Assembly: GCF_000175215.2 (NCBI RefSeq)
Contig: NC_014816.1
Span: 372,001-436,000 of the forward strand
From: Asticcacaulis excentricus CB 48
Lineage (GTDB): Bacteria; Pseudomonadota; Alphaproteobacteria; Caulobacterales; Caulobacteraceae
Direction: 5' to 3'
Length of the DNA stretch: 64,000 bases
Shown here: in pieces, positions 24,130 to 32,982 of the stretch
How the letters are laid out: every line of letters starts with the position of its first letter
How positions within the stretch are numbered: the stretch's first letter is position 1
Translations under genes and position numbers: made by a program
The notes under the pieces: model-generated
Databases searched by the model: none
The model's input: only the letters and a program-made list of their open reading frames with translations
Told to the model about the DNA's origin: nothing

Positions 24130-25047
24130 TTACCGTCCAAGGCGCAGCGAAATCTGTTTGGCCACCTGAATGCCATGCGCCGCCGAGGTGGTCACGCACG
24201 GGTGCCAGTAGTCGGTCACTTCCCCACAAGCCCACAACCCGGAAAGGACAGTCTCGCCTTGCCGGTTCACTGCGATGAAACCGTTTTCATTTTTTAACTC
24301 AAGGTCTTGATCCAGGCCGTCGGGTAGTTGCGCCTCAAAGCCGTACATGACCCCAAAGGCATCAAAGACCTCTTCATTGACGATCATGCTTGCCTGATCG
24401 GCAGTGTAAGGACCAATGCACACCCTGGCCTGCGGGATCATTGCCTGGAGCACTGTCTGAGCGCGGGGGGGCGTGCGCGAATAAATCGTCACTGATTTTG
24501 CGCCGCGTTGCAGCACAAAACGTGCCTGATCGAAGGCGTTGTCACCGCCGCCCAGTATGGCGATTTTACGATTGCCTACCTCTAGGTTTTCCATAGGATA
24601 ACCGGGGCCGATGGCGACGTTGTGCGCCTGACGAAAGTGCCCTGTCACCGGTTGCGTCCCCGTAGCTATTACCAGATGTTGTGTCCTGTAGTGTCCGCGT
24701 TCAGTACCGCCCTCGACCCGAACCCTGAACCCGCCATCGGCGGCTTCGATGCGGCTTACGCGGCTGTTGAGGTGACAGGGGACGCCGATCACATGGATAT
24801 GGTGATGCAGGGCACGGGCCACCTCTTCCCCGGAGTGGCCCATAACACCGGGAATCCACAAATTTTCGTAGGGGCTGCGTCTTTGCAGACCACCCAAGGC
24901 GTCGCTGGCCTCAACCAGCCATGCACGCACCCCCAGCTTGTGCAGCCACAGTGCGCACGCGCAACCCGCCGGACCGCCGCCAATGACGATGGTTTCGAAG
25001 GCATCGTCATCAGGAAAATTCGTGAAGAGCGGGAATGCGGTGTTCAT
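24130..25047 (-). CDS. FAD/NAD(P)-binding oxidoreductase, thioredoxin-reductase-like
   Basis: A two-nucleotide-domain flavoprotein of about 305 residues. The FAD Rossmann start is VIGGGPAGCACALWLHKLG, the NADPH motif is IAILGGGDNAFDQARFVL, and the C-terminal FAD-site block is GLWACGEVTDYWHP. The CxxC redox pair of thioredoxin reductase is absent, so it is closer to the ferredoxin-NADP reductase type or to FAD sensors of this fold. The ATG at 25047 is preferred; an in-frame GTG at 25071 adds eight residues. No clear ribosome site helps. No partner gene is adjacent. Confidence 0.85.
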   Translation of the reverse strand: MNTAFPLFTNFPDDDAFETIVIGGGPAGCACALWLHKLGVRAWLVEASDALGGLQRRSPYENLWIPGVMGHSGEEVARALHHHIHVIGVPCHLNSRVSRIEAADGGFRVRVEGGTERGHYRTQHLVIATGTQPVTGHFRQAHNVAIGPGYPMENLEVGNRKIAILGGGDNAFDQARFVLQRGAKSVTIYSRTPPRAQTVLQAMIPQARVCIGPYTADQASMIVNEEVFDAFGVMYGFEAQLPDGLDQDLELKNENGFIAVNRQGETVLSGLWACGEVTDYWHPCVTTSAAHGIQVAKQISLRLGR

Positions 25048-25199
25048 GCGGCTATAAAGCGGGGAAATCACTTATATGGCAAGGAACTTGCAGGATTATT
25101 ATCAGACCCGATTAGGGGTTTGATTGGACTTGTATGAAATAAACTGTAACATTGGAGCACGTTTCGTGAAAAGAGACGGTTCCGGAGGAGCGTTCGCAG

Positions 25200-25613
25200 A
25201 TGAAACTGTTATGCGTTGAAAACAATGCCACACTGCGCAAGATGATGGACGGCGTCCTGTCCCCTGAAGGTATGGATGTGGACTTCGCGGCCAATGGGCG
25301 CGAAGCCGTCGAAGCCTACGAGATCTCCGAATATGACGCCATTCTGATGGACGTTGAGATGCCCGTTATGTCCGGTATCGAGGCGGCGCGTGAAATCCGT
25401 CAAATCGAGCAGGGGCATAATCTGGGCCACACCCCCATCCTCTTTCTGACGGGCAAGGAACAGGCACGCCTGCGCGAAGTAAGCCAGACCGTTGGGGGCG
25501 ATGGCTTGTTGCCAAAGCCCTTCACACGTGAAGCCCTCTTGTCGGCGCTGGATCGTATCCGCCACATTCCGGCCACGCCCTCTTATCCGGGCGGCATGGC
25601 AGCCCATGCCTGA
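25200..25613 (+). CDS. Stand-alone receiver (CheY-like) protein
   Basis: A 137-residue receiver domain without output. The phospho-acceptor is Asp51 in AILMDVEMPVMSG, the Thr lies in LFLTGKEQ, and Lys106 lies in LLPKPF. The usual acidic pair near the N-terminus is replaced by Glu7-Asn8 (VENNATL), which may weaken magnesium binding and phosphorylation. GGAGGA precedes the ATG closely (25183-25188). No kinase is adjacent. A structured segment and terminator follow before asd, so this gene and asd may share or divide a transcript. Confidence 0.88.
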   Translation: MKLLCVENNATLRKMMDGVLSPEGMDVDFAANGREAVEAYEISEYDAILMDVEMPVMSGIEAAREIRQIEQGHNLGHTPILFLTGKEQARLREVSQTVGGDGLLPKPFTREALLSALDRIRHIPATPSYPGGMAAHA

Positions 25614-25625
25614 AATAATCTCATA

Positions 25626-25745
25626 AGAAACCAGAGGCGACGTCAGGCTTCACATAAGTCTGGCTGAGTTGAAGGCAGAGAAAAAAGACGTTTTCCCCTC
25701 TGGTTTTCTCTGATAAGGCACGCGCCACCGGCGCGATGCCTTTTT
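25626..25745 (+). promoter_or_regulatory. Structured leader ahead of asd, possible attenuator
   Basis: AGAAACCAGAGG (25626-25637) pairs with CCTCTGGTTTTCT (25697-25709), 12 bp with one bulge. Inside lie ACGTC/GACGT (25640-25644, 25687-25691) and GCTTCA/TGAAGGC (25647-25652, 25670-25676). An intrinsic terminator follows at once, 40 bases before the asd start. The layout of nested helices plus terminator plus gene is that of an attenuated leader. It might alternatively be the 3' end of the receiver gene. No known riboswitch class recognised. Confidence 0.45.
25717..25745 (+). terminator. Intrinsic terminator between receiver gene and asd
   Basis: GGCACGCGCC and GGCGCGATGCC form a stem of ten pairs with one bulged A and loop ACC, followed by TTTTT. 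It ends the receiver gene or acts as the switch of the asd leader. Confidence 0.75.
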
Positions 25746-25785
25746 GTTCGTTTGCGCCAGCCTCACTCAGTTTTGGAGTTTTCCG

Positions 25786-26814
25786 ATGACCTATCGTGTC
25801 GCCGTTGTCGGCGCCACCGGCGCTGTTGGCCGTGAGATGCTTTCGACGCTCGAAGAGGTGGATTTTCCGATCAAGGACATCTACGCTGTGGCGTCGCGCA
25901 AATCGCTGGGCGTTGAGGTGAGCTTTGCCAACCGCACCCTGCGTTGCGAAGACCTTGAGCAGTTCGATTTCTCCAAGGTCGATATCGTGCTGATGTCGGC
26001 GGGTGGCGACGTGTCGAAGGCATGGTCGGAAAAGATCGGCAAACAAGGCCCGATCGTTATCGATAATTCGTCGGCCTGGCGTATGGACCCGGATGTGCCG
26101 CTGATTGTGCCGGAAGTGAATCCAGACGCCGTCTGGGATTGCAAAAAAAAGAACATCATCGCCAACCCCAACTGCTCGACCATCCAGATGGTGGTCGCGC
26201 TCAAGCCGCTGCACGATGCAGCGCGCATCAAGCGCGTCGTTGTGTCTACCTATCAGTCGGTGGCCGGAGCCGGTAAGGCCGGTATGGACGAGCTGTGGGA
26301 TCAAACCAAGGCCGTCTATGGCCTCGGTGAAACCGAGCCCAAGAAATTCACAAAGCCCATCGCCTTCAACGTCATTCCGCACATCGACGTCTTCATGGAT
26401 GACGGTCAGACCAAGGAAGAGTGGAAGATGAAGGTCGAGACGAAAAAGATCCTCGACCCCGATATCGAAGTCTTCGCCACCTGCGTGCGCGTGCCGGTGT
26501 TTGTCGGTCACTCTGAATCGATCAATGTCGAGTTCGAAAACCCGCTGGATGAGGCCGAAGCCCGCGAAATCCTGCGTGAAGCACCTGGCATTGCCGTCGT
26601 CGATAAGCGCGAAAACGGTGGTTACGTGACGCCGAAGGAGTGTGTTGGGGAATTCGACACCTTTATTTCGCGCCTGCGCAACGATCCGTCCGTGCCGAAC
26701 GGTCTGGCCTTCTGGTGCGTATCGGACAATCTGCGCAAAGGCGCGGCGCTCAACGCCGTGCAGATCGCACAGCTTCTCGACGAACGCGGGGTTATCACGC
26801 CAGTCACAGCCTAA
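25786..26814 (+). CDS. asd: Aspartate-semialdehyde dehydrogenase
   Basis: Reduces aspartyl phosphate to aspartate semialdehyde with NADPH, the branch point to lysine/diaminopimelate, threonine and methionine. It has 342 residues, the family length. The nucleotide loop VVGATGAVGREML, the catalytic Cys130 in ANPNCSTIQM, and the ESINVEFE / CVGEFDTFISRLRNDPS stretches are visible. The ATG at 25786 follows GGAG by 8 bases; an earlier in-frame start at 25744 would lie in the terminator T-run. Terminators lie on both sides, so it is probably transcribed alone. Confidence 0.97.
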   Translation: MTYRVAVVGATGAVGREMLSTLEEVDFPIKDIYAVASRKSLGVEVSFANRTLRCEDLEQFDFSKVDIVLMSAGGDVSKAWSEKIGKQGPIVIDNSSAWRMDPDVPLIVPEVNPDAVWDCKKKNIIANPNCSTIQMVVALKPLHDAARIKRVVVSTYQSVAGAGKAGMDELWDQTKAVYGLGETEPKKFTKPIAFNVIPHIDVFMDDGQTKEEWKMKVETKKILDPDIEVFATCVRVPVFVGHSESINVEFENPLDEAEAREILREAPGIAVVDKRENGGYVTPKECVGEFDTFISRLRNDPSVPNGLAFWCVSDNLRKGAALNAVQIAQLLDERGVITPVTA

Positions 26815-26842
26815 AGATCGCTAACGCAAAGTGATCCTTTAG

Positions 26843-26876
26843 ACCGGCGGACCCCCAGGGTTCCGCCGGTTTTTTC
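26843..26876 (+). terminator. Intrinsic terminator of asd
   Basis: ACCGGCGGA and TCCGCCGGT form a 9-bp perfect stem followed by TTTTT, about 30 bases past the asd stop. Confidence 0.92.
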
Positions 26877-26948
26877 GTTGCTGACACGCCCTGTCGCCTC
26901 TATCTCCTTCCCTGTTTCGCATGAAACATCTTTTTGATTGGATATGTC

Positions 26949-27866
26949 ATGTCCACCGCTCAACCCGCGGCCCCGTCACCTTCGTTTTTCGCTTCGCCCA
27001 TCGGTCTGGCCATATTGTGCTATGCCGTTTGGGGCTTTGCGCCGCTCGTCTATCTGCCGATGAAAGACTTTGGCGCGGGCGCGTTGGAGATCATGGCGCA
27101 CCGATCGGTCTGGGCGCTCATCTGGTCGGGCGGGCTGGTGCTCATCACCCGGCAGTTTCCGGAAGTGCTGACCATCTTCCGCACACCGAAAGTGGCCCTG
27201 ACCCTTCTGGTAGCGGCGGTGATGATCGCCATAAACTGGGGCGTCTTCGTGTGGGCCGTGACCAACCATCATACAATCGAGTCGGCGCTGGGCTATTATC
27301 TGAATCCGCTTTTGAACATGGCGGCGGGCGCTATCTTGTTCAAGGAACGCCTTGATAACTGGGGCAAGGCCGCCATCGGACTGGCCATTGTCGGCGTAGG
27401 TATTCAGGCGCTGGCTTTGGGCCATGTGCCGTTTATCGCCCTGACTCTGGCCCTGTCCTTTGCCACCTATGGCATTATTCGCAAGCAACTGGCTGTGTCG
27501 GCTCTGGCGGGGCTGTTTGTCGAGTGCGTCTTTTTGTTTGTGCCCTCAATCATCTATCTGGTGTGGTTCGAAGGAACAGGGCAGGGGCACTTCTTCGGCG
27601 GCCTGTCGCACGCCTTCTGGTTCGCTCTGACCGGGCCGGTGACGGTTCTGCCGCTGTTTCTGTTTTCTTACGTGGCGCGTCGCCTGCCGCTTTCGACCAT
27701 GGGCTTTATTCAGTTCATGGCCCCGACCATCGCCTTCATGATCGGCCTGTTTCAGGGCGAGTTGTTCACACCCCTGCGGGCGCTGTCGTTCGCCTTTATC
27801 TGGTTCGGCGCGGGCGTGTTTGCCTTTGGGGCGTGGCGTCGCGCCAAGCAGATGCGGGTGGGGTAG
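26949..27866 (+). CDS. rarD: RarD-like EamA-family transporter
   Basis: An inner-membrane permease of about 305 residues with ten hydrophobic segments of the drug/metabolite exporter superfamily. The start GLAILCYAVWGFAPLVYLP and the block ALEIMAHRSVWAL are the RarD signature. Also seen are NWGVFVWAV, the ESALGYYLNPLLNM segment of the second half, and a final FIWFGAGVFAFGAW. The ATG at 26949 is taken in preference to a TTG at 26934. The transported compound is unknown; the chloramphenicol link of the name is historical. It converges on the hydrolase at 27904 with a hairpin between. Confidence 0.88.
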   Translation: MSTAQPAAPSPSFFASPIGLAILCYAVWGFAPLVYLPMKDFGAGALEIMAHRSVWALIWSGGLVLITRQFPEVLTIFRTPKVALTLLVAAVMIAINWGVFVWAVTNHHTIESALGYYLNPLLNMAAGAILFKERLDNWGKAAIGLAIVGVGIQALALGHVPFIALTLALSFATYGIIRKQLAVSALAGLFVECVFLFVPSIIYLVWFEGTGQGHFFGGLSHAFWFALTGPVTVLPLFLFSYVARRLPLSTMGFIQFMAPTIAFMIGLFQGELFTPLRALSFAFIWFGAGVFAFGAWRRAKQMRVG

Positions 27867-27870
27867 TGAG

Positions 27871-27901
27871 CGCCTCCTTGTCGCTACACGACAGGGAGGC
27901 G
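27871..27901. repeat. Palindrome between convergent genes (CTCC/GGAG type)
   Basis: CGCCTCC with GGAGGCG, continued by TGTCG with CGACA, gives a 13-pair stem (one G-U) and loop CTACA. It sits between the convergent rarD and hydrolase stops, without a T-run. It belongs loosely to the CTCC...GGAG palindromes seen at other gene ends here. Confidence 0.6.
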
Positions 27902-27903
27902 GA

Positions 27904-29040
27904 TTACAGCGCCGCATACACCTCGTTAATCAGCCCAACCGGACGGGGATCGCCGATCAGGTAGTGCGACTGACGGTTCATCACATAGGCGATGCTGAGG
28001 CGCTTGTCCGGGTCGGCCATCACGCAGGAGCCGCCCCAGCCCGAATGGCCGACGGCGCGGGCATTCGGGCCATAGATGCCGATGCCGCGGTTGCGCAGGA
28101 AGCCCGCCCCCCAAGACAGGTCGAATGGCAGGACGCGGTCGCGCCCGAATACGCGCTCCTTGGTGGCGTCGTTCAGTGTCTTTTCCGATAGCAGCGGCTG
28201 CCCCATCAGCTTGCCTCCATTGGCCACGACCTGCATCAGCAATGCCAGAGCTTCGGCTGTGGCGTGCCCGTTGGCCGATGGGATTTCCATGCGCCGCCAG
28301 TCGGCTGACCCGCGCCCGGCGGGCGATGAGCCCTTGTCGAGGAAGGCGGCCTGTTTGATCGGATCAAGAGGGCCCAAATCCGGGGCGCGCGTTGGTTTCC
28401 ACATTTCCGAGATGCGAGAAAATTCGCTGTCTGGCGTGCCGATCATCAGGTCGAGCCCGAACGGCGTAGCGATGTCTTCGCGCAGCGCTGTCCCGAGCGT
28501 ACGACCGTCGGCGCGACGGAAGATTTCCCCCAGCAGATAGCCGATGGTGATGGGGTGATAACCAGAGCCTTCGCCAGGCGTCCACAGGGGCGCCTGGTCG
28601 CACAGGGCTTCCAGCAGGGCCGGAATATCGAACCAGGTGGTCGGATCAATCGGCGGGCTAAACCCCGACAGTCCCCCCTGATGGGAGATCAGTTGCCCAA
28701 GCGTGATGTTCTCCTTACCCTTGCGGCCGAATTCCGGCCACAGAACCGAGACCTTGTAGGCGTAGTCAAGCTTCCCCTGATCGACCAGCCGCGCGATCAT
28801 CAGGGCGGTCACAGCCTTGGTCGAGGAAAAGACCGGCGTCAGGGTGGTCTCGCTGAAGGCTTCGGTGCCTTCGCGGTTTTTCACACCGCCCCACAGGTCG
28901 AGAATGACCTCATCGGCCTGCACCACAGTGAAGCGCGCGCCCTTTTCGCTCAGACCATCCGGGCCGTCGGCGAAATGCCGGGCAAAGCGGTCCTTGACGG
29001 CGGCGAAGCGGGCGGGGACGGTGCCGTGGATTTCGGTCAT
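27904..29040 (-). CDS. Serine hydrolase, class C beta-lactamase family
   Basis: An esterase or peptidase-like enzyme of 378 residues with the penicillin-binding fold. The active-site SxxK is SSTK in PVFSSTKAVTALM. The second-site tyrosine lies in YKVSVLWPEF (Y in place of the YxN start, as in EstB-like esterases), and the third motif is HSGWGGS near the end. No signal peptide is visible, so it is cytoplasmic, which argues against beta-lactam defence. The substrate is not known. Confidence 0.88.
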   Translation of the reverse strand: MTEIHGTVPARFAAVKDRFARHFADGPDGLSEKGARFTVVQADEVILDLWGGVKNREGTEAFSETTLTPVFSSTKAVTALMIARLVDQGKLDYAYKVSVLWPEFGRKGKENITLGQLISHQGGLSGFSPPIDPTTWFDIPALLEALCDQAPLWTPGEGSGYHPITIGYLLGEIFRRADGRTLGTALREDIATPFGLDLMIGTPDSEFSRISEMWKPTRAPDLGPLDPIKQAAFLDKGSSPAGRGSADWRRMEIPSANGHATAEALALLMQVVANGGKLMGQPLLSEKTLNDATKERVFGRDRVLPFDLSWGAGFLRNRGIGIYGPNARAVGHSGWGGSCVMADPDKRLSIAYVMNRQSHYLIGDPRPVGLINEVYAAL

Positions 29041-29754
29041 GGGGCAGTACTCCGGAGCATAGCCTTACGGTTATAGGGGGGCGGCTAGCCAAGGGCAATG
29101 GCCGTCATAGTCGGTGCGCAGCGGTACCATGACGCCATGACACGGGCGAGTTTTGCCCGTGCTCGGGCGTTGATTAATAATCGGGTACGGGCTTTGCCCC
29201 TGGCATCTCGTCTGGAGTTCCCATACGTCAGCCTTGGTCTTTTCCGCCACCGCCTTGCACGACCCACTGGTCGGCGCGCGCCGTCGGGCGCTTTTCGGCG
29301 TAGGACAGGTTCCGTAACCGGACGATGTCTCCGATGGCGACGAACGGACCCCTAGGTGATCAGCGGTCAGTTACGCCACTGGACTGCGTGTTGTCAGCGC
29401 AATTCGACGACGTCATTCAGCCTCAGCGGCGCGGGCGGTGAGGGCACATTTCCGCATCGGGTTGTCGCCCAAGCTGCCTATCGCCCGTTACAGCCTCATT
29501 GTGGACTAACTTTGTGCCGTCATCCTGGAGACTTAAAGCGCCACCCTTAGGGCCGCCGAAGCGCAAGGCCGTGACCATTCTGATCCGGCATCTGACACGG
29601 TTGGTGATCTATGATCTTGAGTGCGCCATGAGCGCCTATGCCGATCAGTCGTCGGGCATTCTTATCTGAGTGCGTGCAAACGATAGCCAAAAGTTACCGC
29701 CGCAAAAAGGCCATAATTCGCCGCACCTTGGTCAACATTCATAGGAGGACTTTC
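29041..29754. other. Gene-poor stretch with a possible gene remnant
   Basis: About 0.7 kb without a convincing gene. On the minus strand a 44-codon open segment (about 29228-29362, with VAIGDIVRLRNLSYAEKRP) has real codon bias but no start. Another protein-like stretch (GGPKGGALSLQDDG, about 29510-29550) is in a different frame, which fits a decayed gene. A CACGGGC/GCCCGTG hairpin lies at 29140-29160. The end of the stretch holds the promoter and GGAGGA site of the methyltransferase gene. Confidence 0.45.
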
Positions 29755-30591
29755 ATGCGCCCTGCCCGCACCCTTACCGCCCTAATCGCCGCAACCAGCG
29801 CGCTAAGCCTGGTAGCCGTCGCGCCCGTTCTGGCCCACGAAGGCCACGACCATCACGAAGCCCATGCCAAGGCTGCGGATGTAGCGCTGAAAGCCGCTAT
29901 TGACGGTGCGTGGCGGACACCGGAAAACAAGGCCCGCGATGAGTACCGTCACCCGGCGGAGGCGCTGGCCTTCTGGGGTCTCAAGCCCGGTGCCAATATT
30001 GTCGAATTCTATCCTGGTGCTAAAGGTTGGTGGACGGAAATCCTGGCTCCCTACGCCCATAAGACCAAGGGGCGCTACACGGGCGTGATGAACAACACCA
30101 ATGATGCCGCTTTCTGGGCTGAGGTGGCGGACAAGTCGATCTACGGCGAGGTTAGTGCCTCCACGCTCGACGCTCTGCCGGCGGGCAAGTCCGACCTGGT
30201 GCTGATCGCGCGTGCCTTCCACAACTGGGCGCGTCAGGACGGCGTGACGGAGCGCCATCTGGACGCGGCGTTCAAGGCGTTGAAACCCGGGGGCATTCTG
30301 GCGGTGGAGCAGCATCGCGCGCCGGAAGGCTCAGATCCTAAGGCCGGGACGGGATATGTGCCGGAAAGCTACGTCGTTGAGGCCGCGAAGAAGGCGGGCT
30401 TTGTTCTGGTCGGCAAGAGCGAGATCAATGCCAATCCGAAGGACGATCACGACCACCCGTTTGGTGTGTGGACGCTGAAACCCATCCGCAGCAGCGGCAA
30501 GGGTGACGCCGCCCTGACACCCGAACAGCGTGCCGAGTTTGATGCGATCGGCGAATCGGACCGCATGACGCTGAAGTTTAAAAAGCCGTAA
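29755..30591 (+). CDS. Exported class I SAM methyltransferase-like protein (COG4798)
   Basis: A 278-residue protein with a Sec signal (RTLTALIAATSALSLVAVAP, cut after VLA) and a histidine-rich mature start, HEGHDHHEAHA. The rest is a methyltransferase-like Rossmann fold: GLKPGANIVEFYPGAKGWWTEIL in place of the SAM-binding loop, LVLIARAFHNW, and LDAAFKALKPGGILAVEQH. AGGAGG lies 5 bases before the ATG at 29755, so the start is well set; a longer frame from 29638 lacks such a site. Export of this fold is odd because SAM is cytoplasmic. Family membership is clear, but the function is unknown. Confidence 0.83.
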   Translation: MRPARTLTALIAATSALSLVAVAPVLAHEGHDHHEAHAKAADVALKAAIDGAWRTPENKARDEYRHPAEALAFWGLKPGANIVEFYPGAKGWWTEILAPYAHKTKGRYTGVMNNTNDAAFWAEVADKSIYGEVSASTLDALPAGKSDLVLIARAFHNWARQDGVTERHLDAAFKALKPGGILAVEQHRAPEGSDPKAGTGYVPESYVVEAAKKAGFVLVGKSEINANPKDDHDHPFGVWTLKPIRSSGKGDAALTPEQRAEFDAIGESDRMTLKFKKP

Positions 30592-30739
30592 GACTAAGTC
30601 TTCATCTCGGCTATGCTCACGAAGCCGTTAGCACGGTTAGGTACGGCGCGCAGAAATGAACCCCCTGCGCGCCAATTCCAGCCTTCAGCAACACGTGTGG
30701 CCACTATACCCCGCCTGCCTGAGGGGATAGACTGCGGGC

Positions 30740-32914
30740 ATGAACAAACCAAGCAAACCCGTCGTCGGTGGTGGCGCCAAAAAGGTGCTGTACGCCTTGA
30801 AAACCGCCACCCGCATTGGTCTCGACAATACGGCCAAGGCGCTGACAGCGAAAAATGCCTGTAAAGCCTGCGCGCTGGGTATGGGCGGGCAGAAGGGCGG
30901 CATGACCAATGAGGCGGGCGAATTCCCCTCGGTTTGCAACAAGTCGATTCAGGCGCAGTCGACTGATATTCAGCCAGGCATTCCACCGGAGGTGATCGAC
31001 CACAGACTGTCGGAGCTGCGCGAGCTGGACGGGCATGAGCTGGAGCATCTGGGGCGGCTGGCTTTCCCCATTCATAAGGCAGCGGGCTCAGACCGCTATG
31101 TGCCAGTCGACTGGGACGTCGCGCTTGATCTGGCGGCGCAGAGGTTTGCCGTGACCAAGCCTGAGCGCAGTTTCTTCTACTCCTCGGGTCGCTCGTCAAA
31201 CGAGGCGGGTTTTGTGCTGCAACTGCTGGCGCGGCTCTATGGCACCAACAATGTCAACAACTGTTCCTACTACTGTCATCAGGCGACGGGGGTCGGGCTT
31301 AACAGCACCATCGGCACCGGCACGGCGACGGTGGAGATGGAAGATCTCGACCGCTGCGATTTCATTCTGGTTATCGGGGCCAACCCGTCGTCAAACCACC
31401 CGCGCTTTATCCATAAGCTGAAAGGGGTGAGGGATCGCGGCGGTGAGGTGGTGATCATCAATCCGGCTAAGGAGCCGGGGCTCGTGCGCTTTGCCCTGCC
31501 CAAAAGTGTCAAGTCCATGGTGTCGGGCGGCGACTTTATCGCCTCTGACTATCTGCAGCCGCGCATCGGTTCAGACCTCGCCGTGCTGAAGGGGCTGATC
31601 AAGGCGGTGCTGGACAGCCGTGCCGAGGACACGCGCTTTATAGCCGATCACACCGAGGGGTTTGAGGCTCTGCGCGCCGACATCGCGGCGACCAACTGGG
31701 CGGAGATCGAGGCGCGCACGGGTTTGGCCCAGGCCGATATTGAGCGGGTCGCGGGTCTTTATGCGCGGGCAAAGTCGGCTGTGATCGCCTGGGGCATGGG
31801 GATTACGCACCATCTGAATGGCGTCGATAATGTCGAATATATCGCCAATCTGTGCCTCGTACGCGGTCAGATTGGGCGACAGGGGGCGGGGCTGTTGCCC
31901 CTGCGCGGGCACTCCAATGTGCAGGGCATCGGCACCATTGGCGTCAAGCCGGTACTCGCGGCCGAAGTCATGGCGCGCATGGAGGCGACTTTGGGTGTTA
32001 CTCTGCCACGCGAAAAGGGTCTCGACACCATGCGCGGCATGGAGGCGGCGCATCGCGGGGAGATCGACGCGGCCCTGATTATGGGCGGCAACCTGTACGA
32101 GGCTAATCCCAATAGCGCCTTTGCCGAAGCCGCCTTTGCACGTATCGGGTTTAAACTGTTCCTGACCACTACGCTCAATCGCGGCCACATTCACGGCCAC
32201 GACGACAGCGAAGCCCTGATCCTGCCGGTGACCGCGCGCGACGAGGAGTGGCAGCCAACGACGCAGGAGTCCATGTTCAATTTCGTGCGCCTGAGCGATG
32301 GCGGCATTTGCCGCCTGAAGTCAGTGCGGCCGGAAACGGAAATCCTGTGCGAGCTGGCGCGGCGGCTCCTGCCCAACAGTCCGGTCGATTTTGAAGCTTT
32401 CAAACAGCACCGAACCATCCGCGAAGCCATCGCGCGCATCGTGCCGGGTTTGGAGGATCTGGCCGATATAGACATCGCCAAACGCGAATTTCATATCCGT
32501 GGCCGCATCCTGCACGCACCAGAGTTCAAAACCGCGTCGGGGCGTGGGCGCTTTATCGTGCGCAACCTGCCGCCGGCAAAGGAAGAGCTACTCCTGACCA
32601 CGGTGCGCTCAGAAGGGCAGTTCAATTCGATCATCTACGAGCGCACGGACAGCTATCGCGGCATGGACCGCATGGATGTGATGATGAACGCCGAAGACAT
32701 GGCGGGGCTGGGCCTCAGTGAGGGCGACGCCGTGGTTGTGGAATCAGAACACGGCGCAATGGAGGGCGCGCGAGTGCGGGTCTTCGATCTCGCGCGCGGT
32801 TCGGTCATGGCCTACTATCCCGAAGCCAATGTGCTGACCGGTACGGCGGTCGATCCGCGCAGCCGCACCCCGTCCTTTAAGGCAACGCCTGTGCAGGTGC
32901 GAAAAAACGCCTGA
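30740..32914 (+). CDS. FdhF/YdeP-family molybdopterin oxidoreductase
   Basis: A formate-dehydrogenase-like molybdoenzyme of 724 residues. The N-terminus has Cys residues in NACKACALGMGG and VCNKS that may hold an iron-sulfur cluster. FYSSGRSSNEAGF and NNCSYYCHQATGVGL form the cofactor region, with a likely Mo-ligand Cys there. Then follow IGANPSSNHPRFIHKL, VRGQIGRQGAGLLPLRGHSNVQG, and a C-terminal domain with GRGRFIVRNLP and RTPSFKATPVQV. No signal peptide is present, so it is cytoplasmic. The cofactor operon moaA-moaB-moeA lies 2 kb downstream on the other strand. The substrate is unknown; E. coli YdeP is tied to acid resistance. Confidence 0.9.
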   Translation: MNKPSKPVVGGGAKKVLYALKTATRIGLDNTAKALTAKNACKACALGMGGQKGGMTNEAGEFPSVCNKSIQAQSTDIQPGIPPEVIDHRLSELRELDGHELEHLGRLAFPIHKAAGSDRYVPVDWDVALDLAAQRFAVTKPERSFFYSSGRSSNEAGFVLQLLARLYGTNNVNNCSYYCHQATGVGLNSTIGTGTATVEMEDLDRCDFILVIGANPSSNHPRFIHKLKGVRDRGGEVVIINPAKEPGLVRFALPKSVKSMVSGGDFIASDYLQPRIGSDLAVLKGLIKAVLDSRAEDTRFIADHTEGFEALRADIAATNWAEIEARTGLAQADIERVAGLYARAKSAVIAWGMGITHHLNGVDNVEYIANLCLVRGQIGRQGAGLLPLRGHSNVQGIGTIGVKPVLAAEVMARMEATLGVTLPREKGLDTMRGMEAAHRGEIDAALIMGGNLYEANPNSAFAEAAFARIGFKLFLTTTLNRGHIHGHDDSEALILPVTARDEEWQPTTQESMFNFVRLSDGGICRLKSVRPETEILCELARRLLPNSPVDFEAFKQHRTIREAIARIVPGLEDLADIDIAKREFHIRGRILHAPEFKTASGRGRFIVRNLPPAKEELLLTTVRSEGQFNSIIYERTDSYRGMDRMDVMMNAEDMAGLGLSEGDAVVVESEHGAMEGARVRVFDLARGSVMAYYPEANVLTGTAVDPRSRTPSFKATPVQVRKNA

Positions 32915-32982
32915 CCATCCCTTGTAATCCGGCTGTCACCATCCCTAATGATATGAGGCGCGGACAGACGAATGGGGCATGG

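Noticed and set aside
25621..26511. 296-codon minus-strand frame across asd and its leader
   Set aside because: Antisense to asd, histidine/arginine-rich, no recognised family, no start signal.
29140..29160. CACGGGC/GCCCGTG hairpin as a terminator of the hydrolase side
   Set aside because: It lies upstream of the hydrolase start, has no T-run on either strand and is short; no role assigned.
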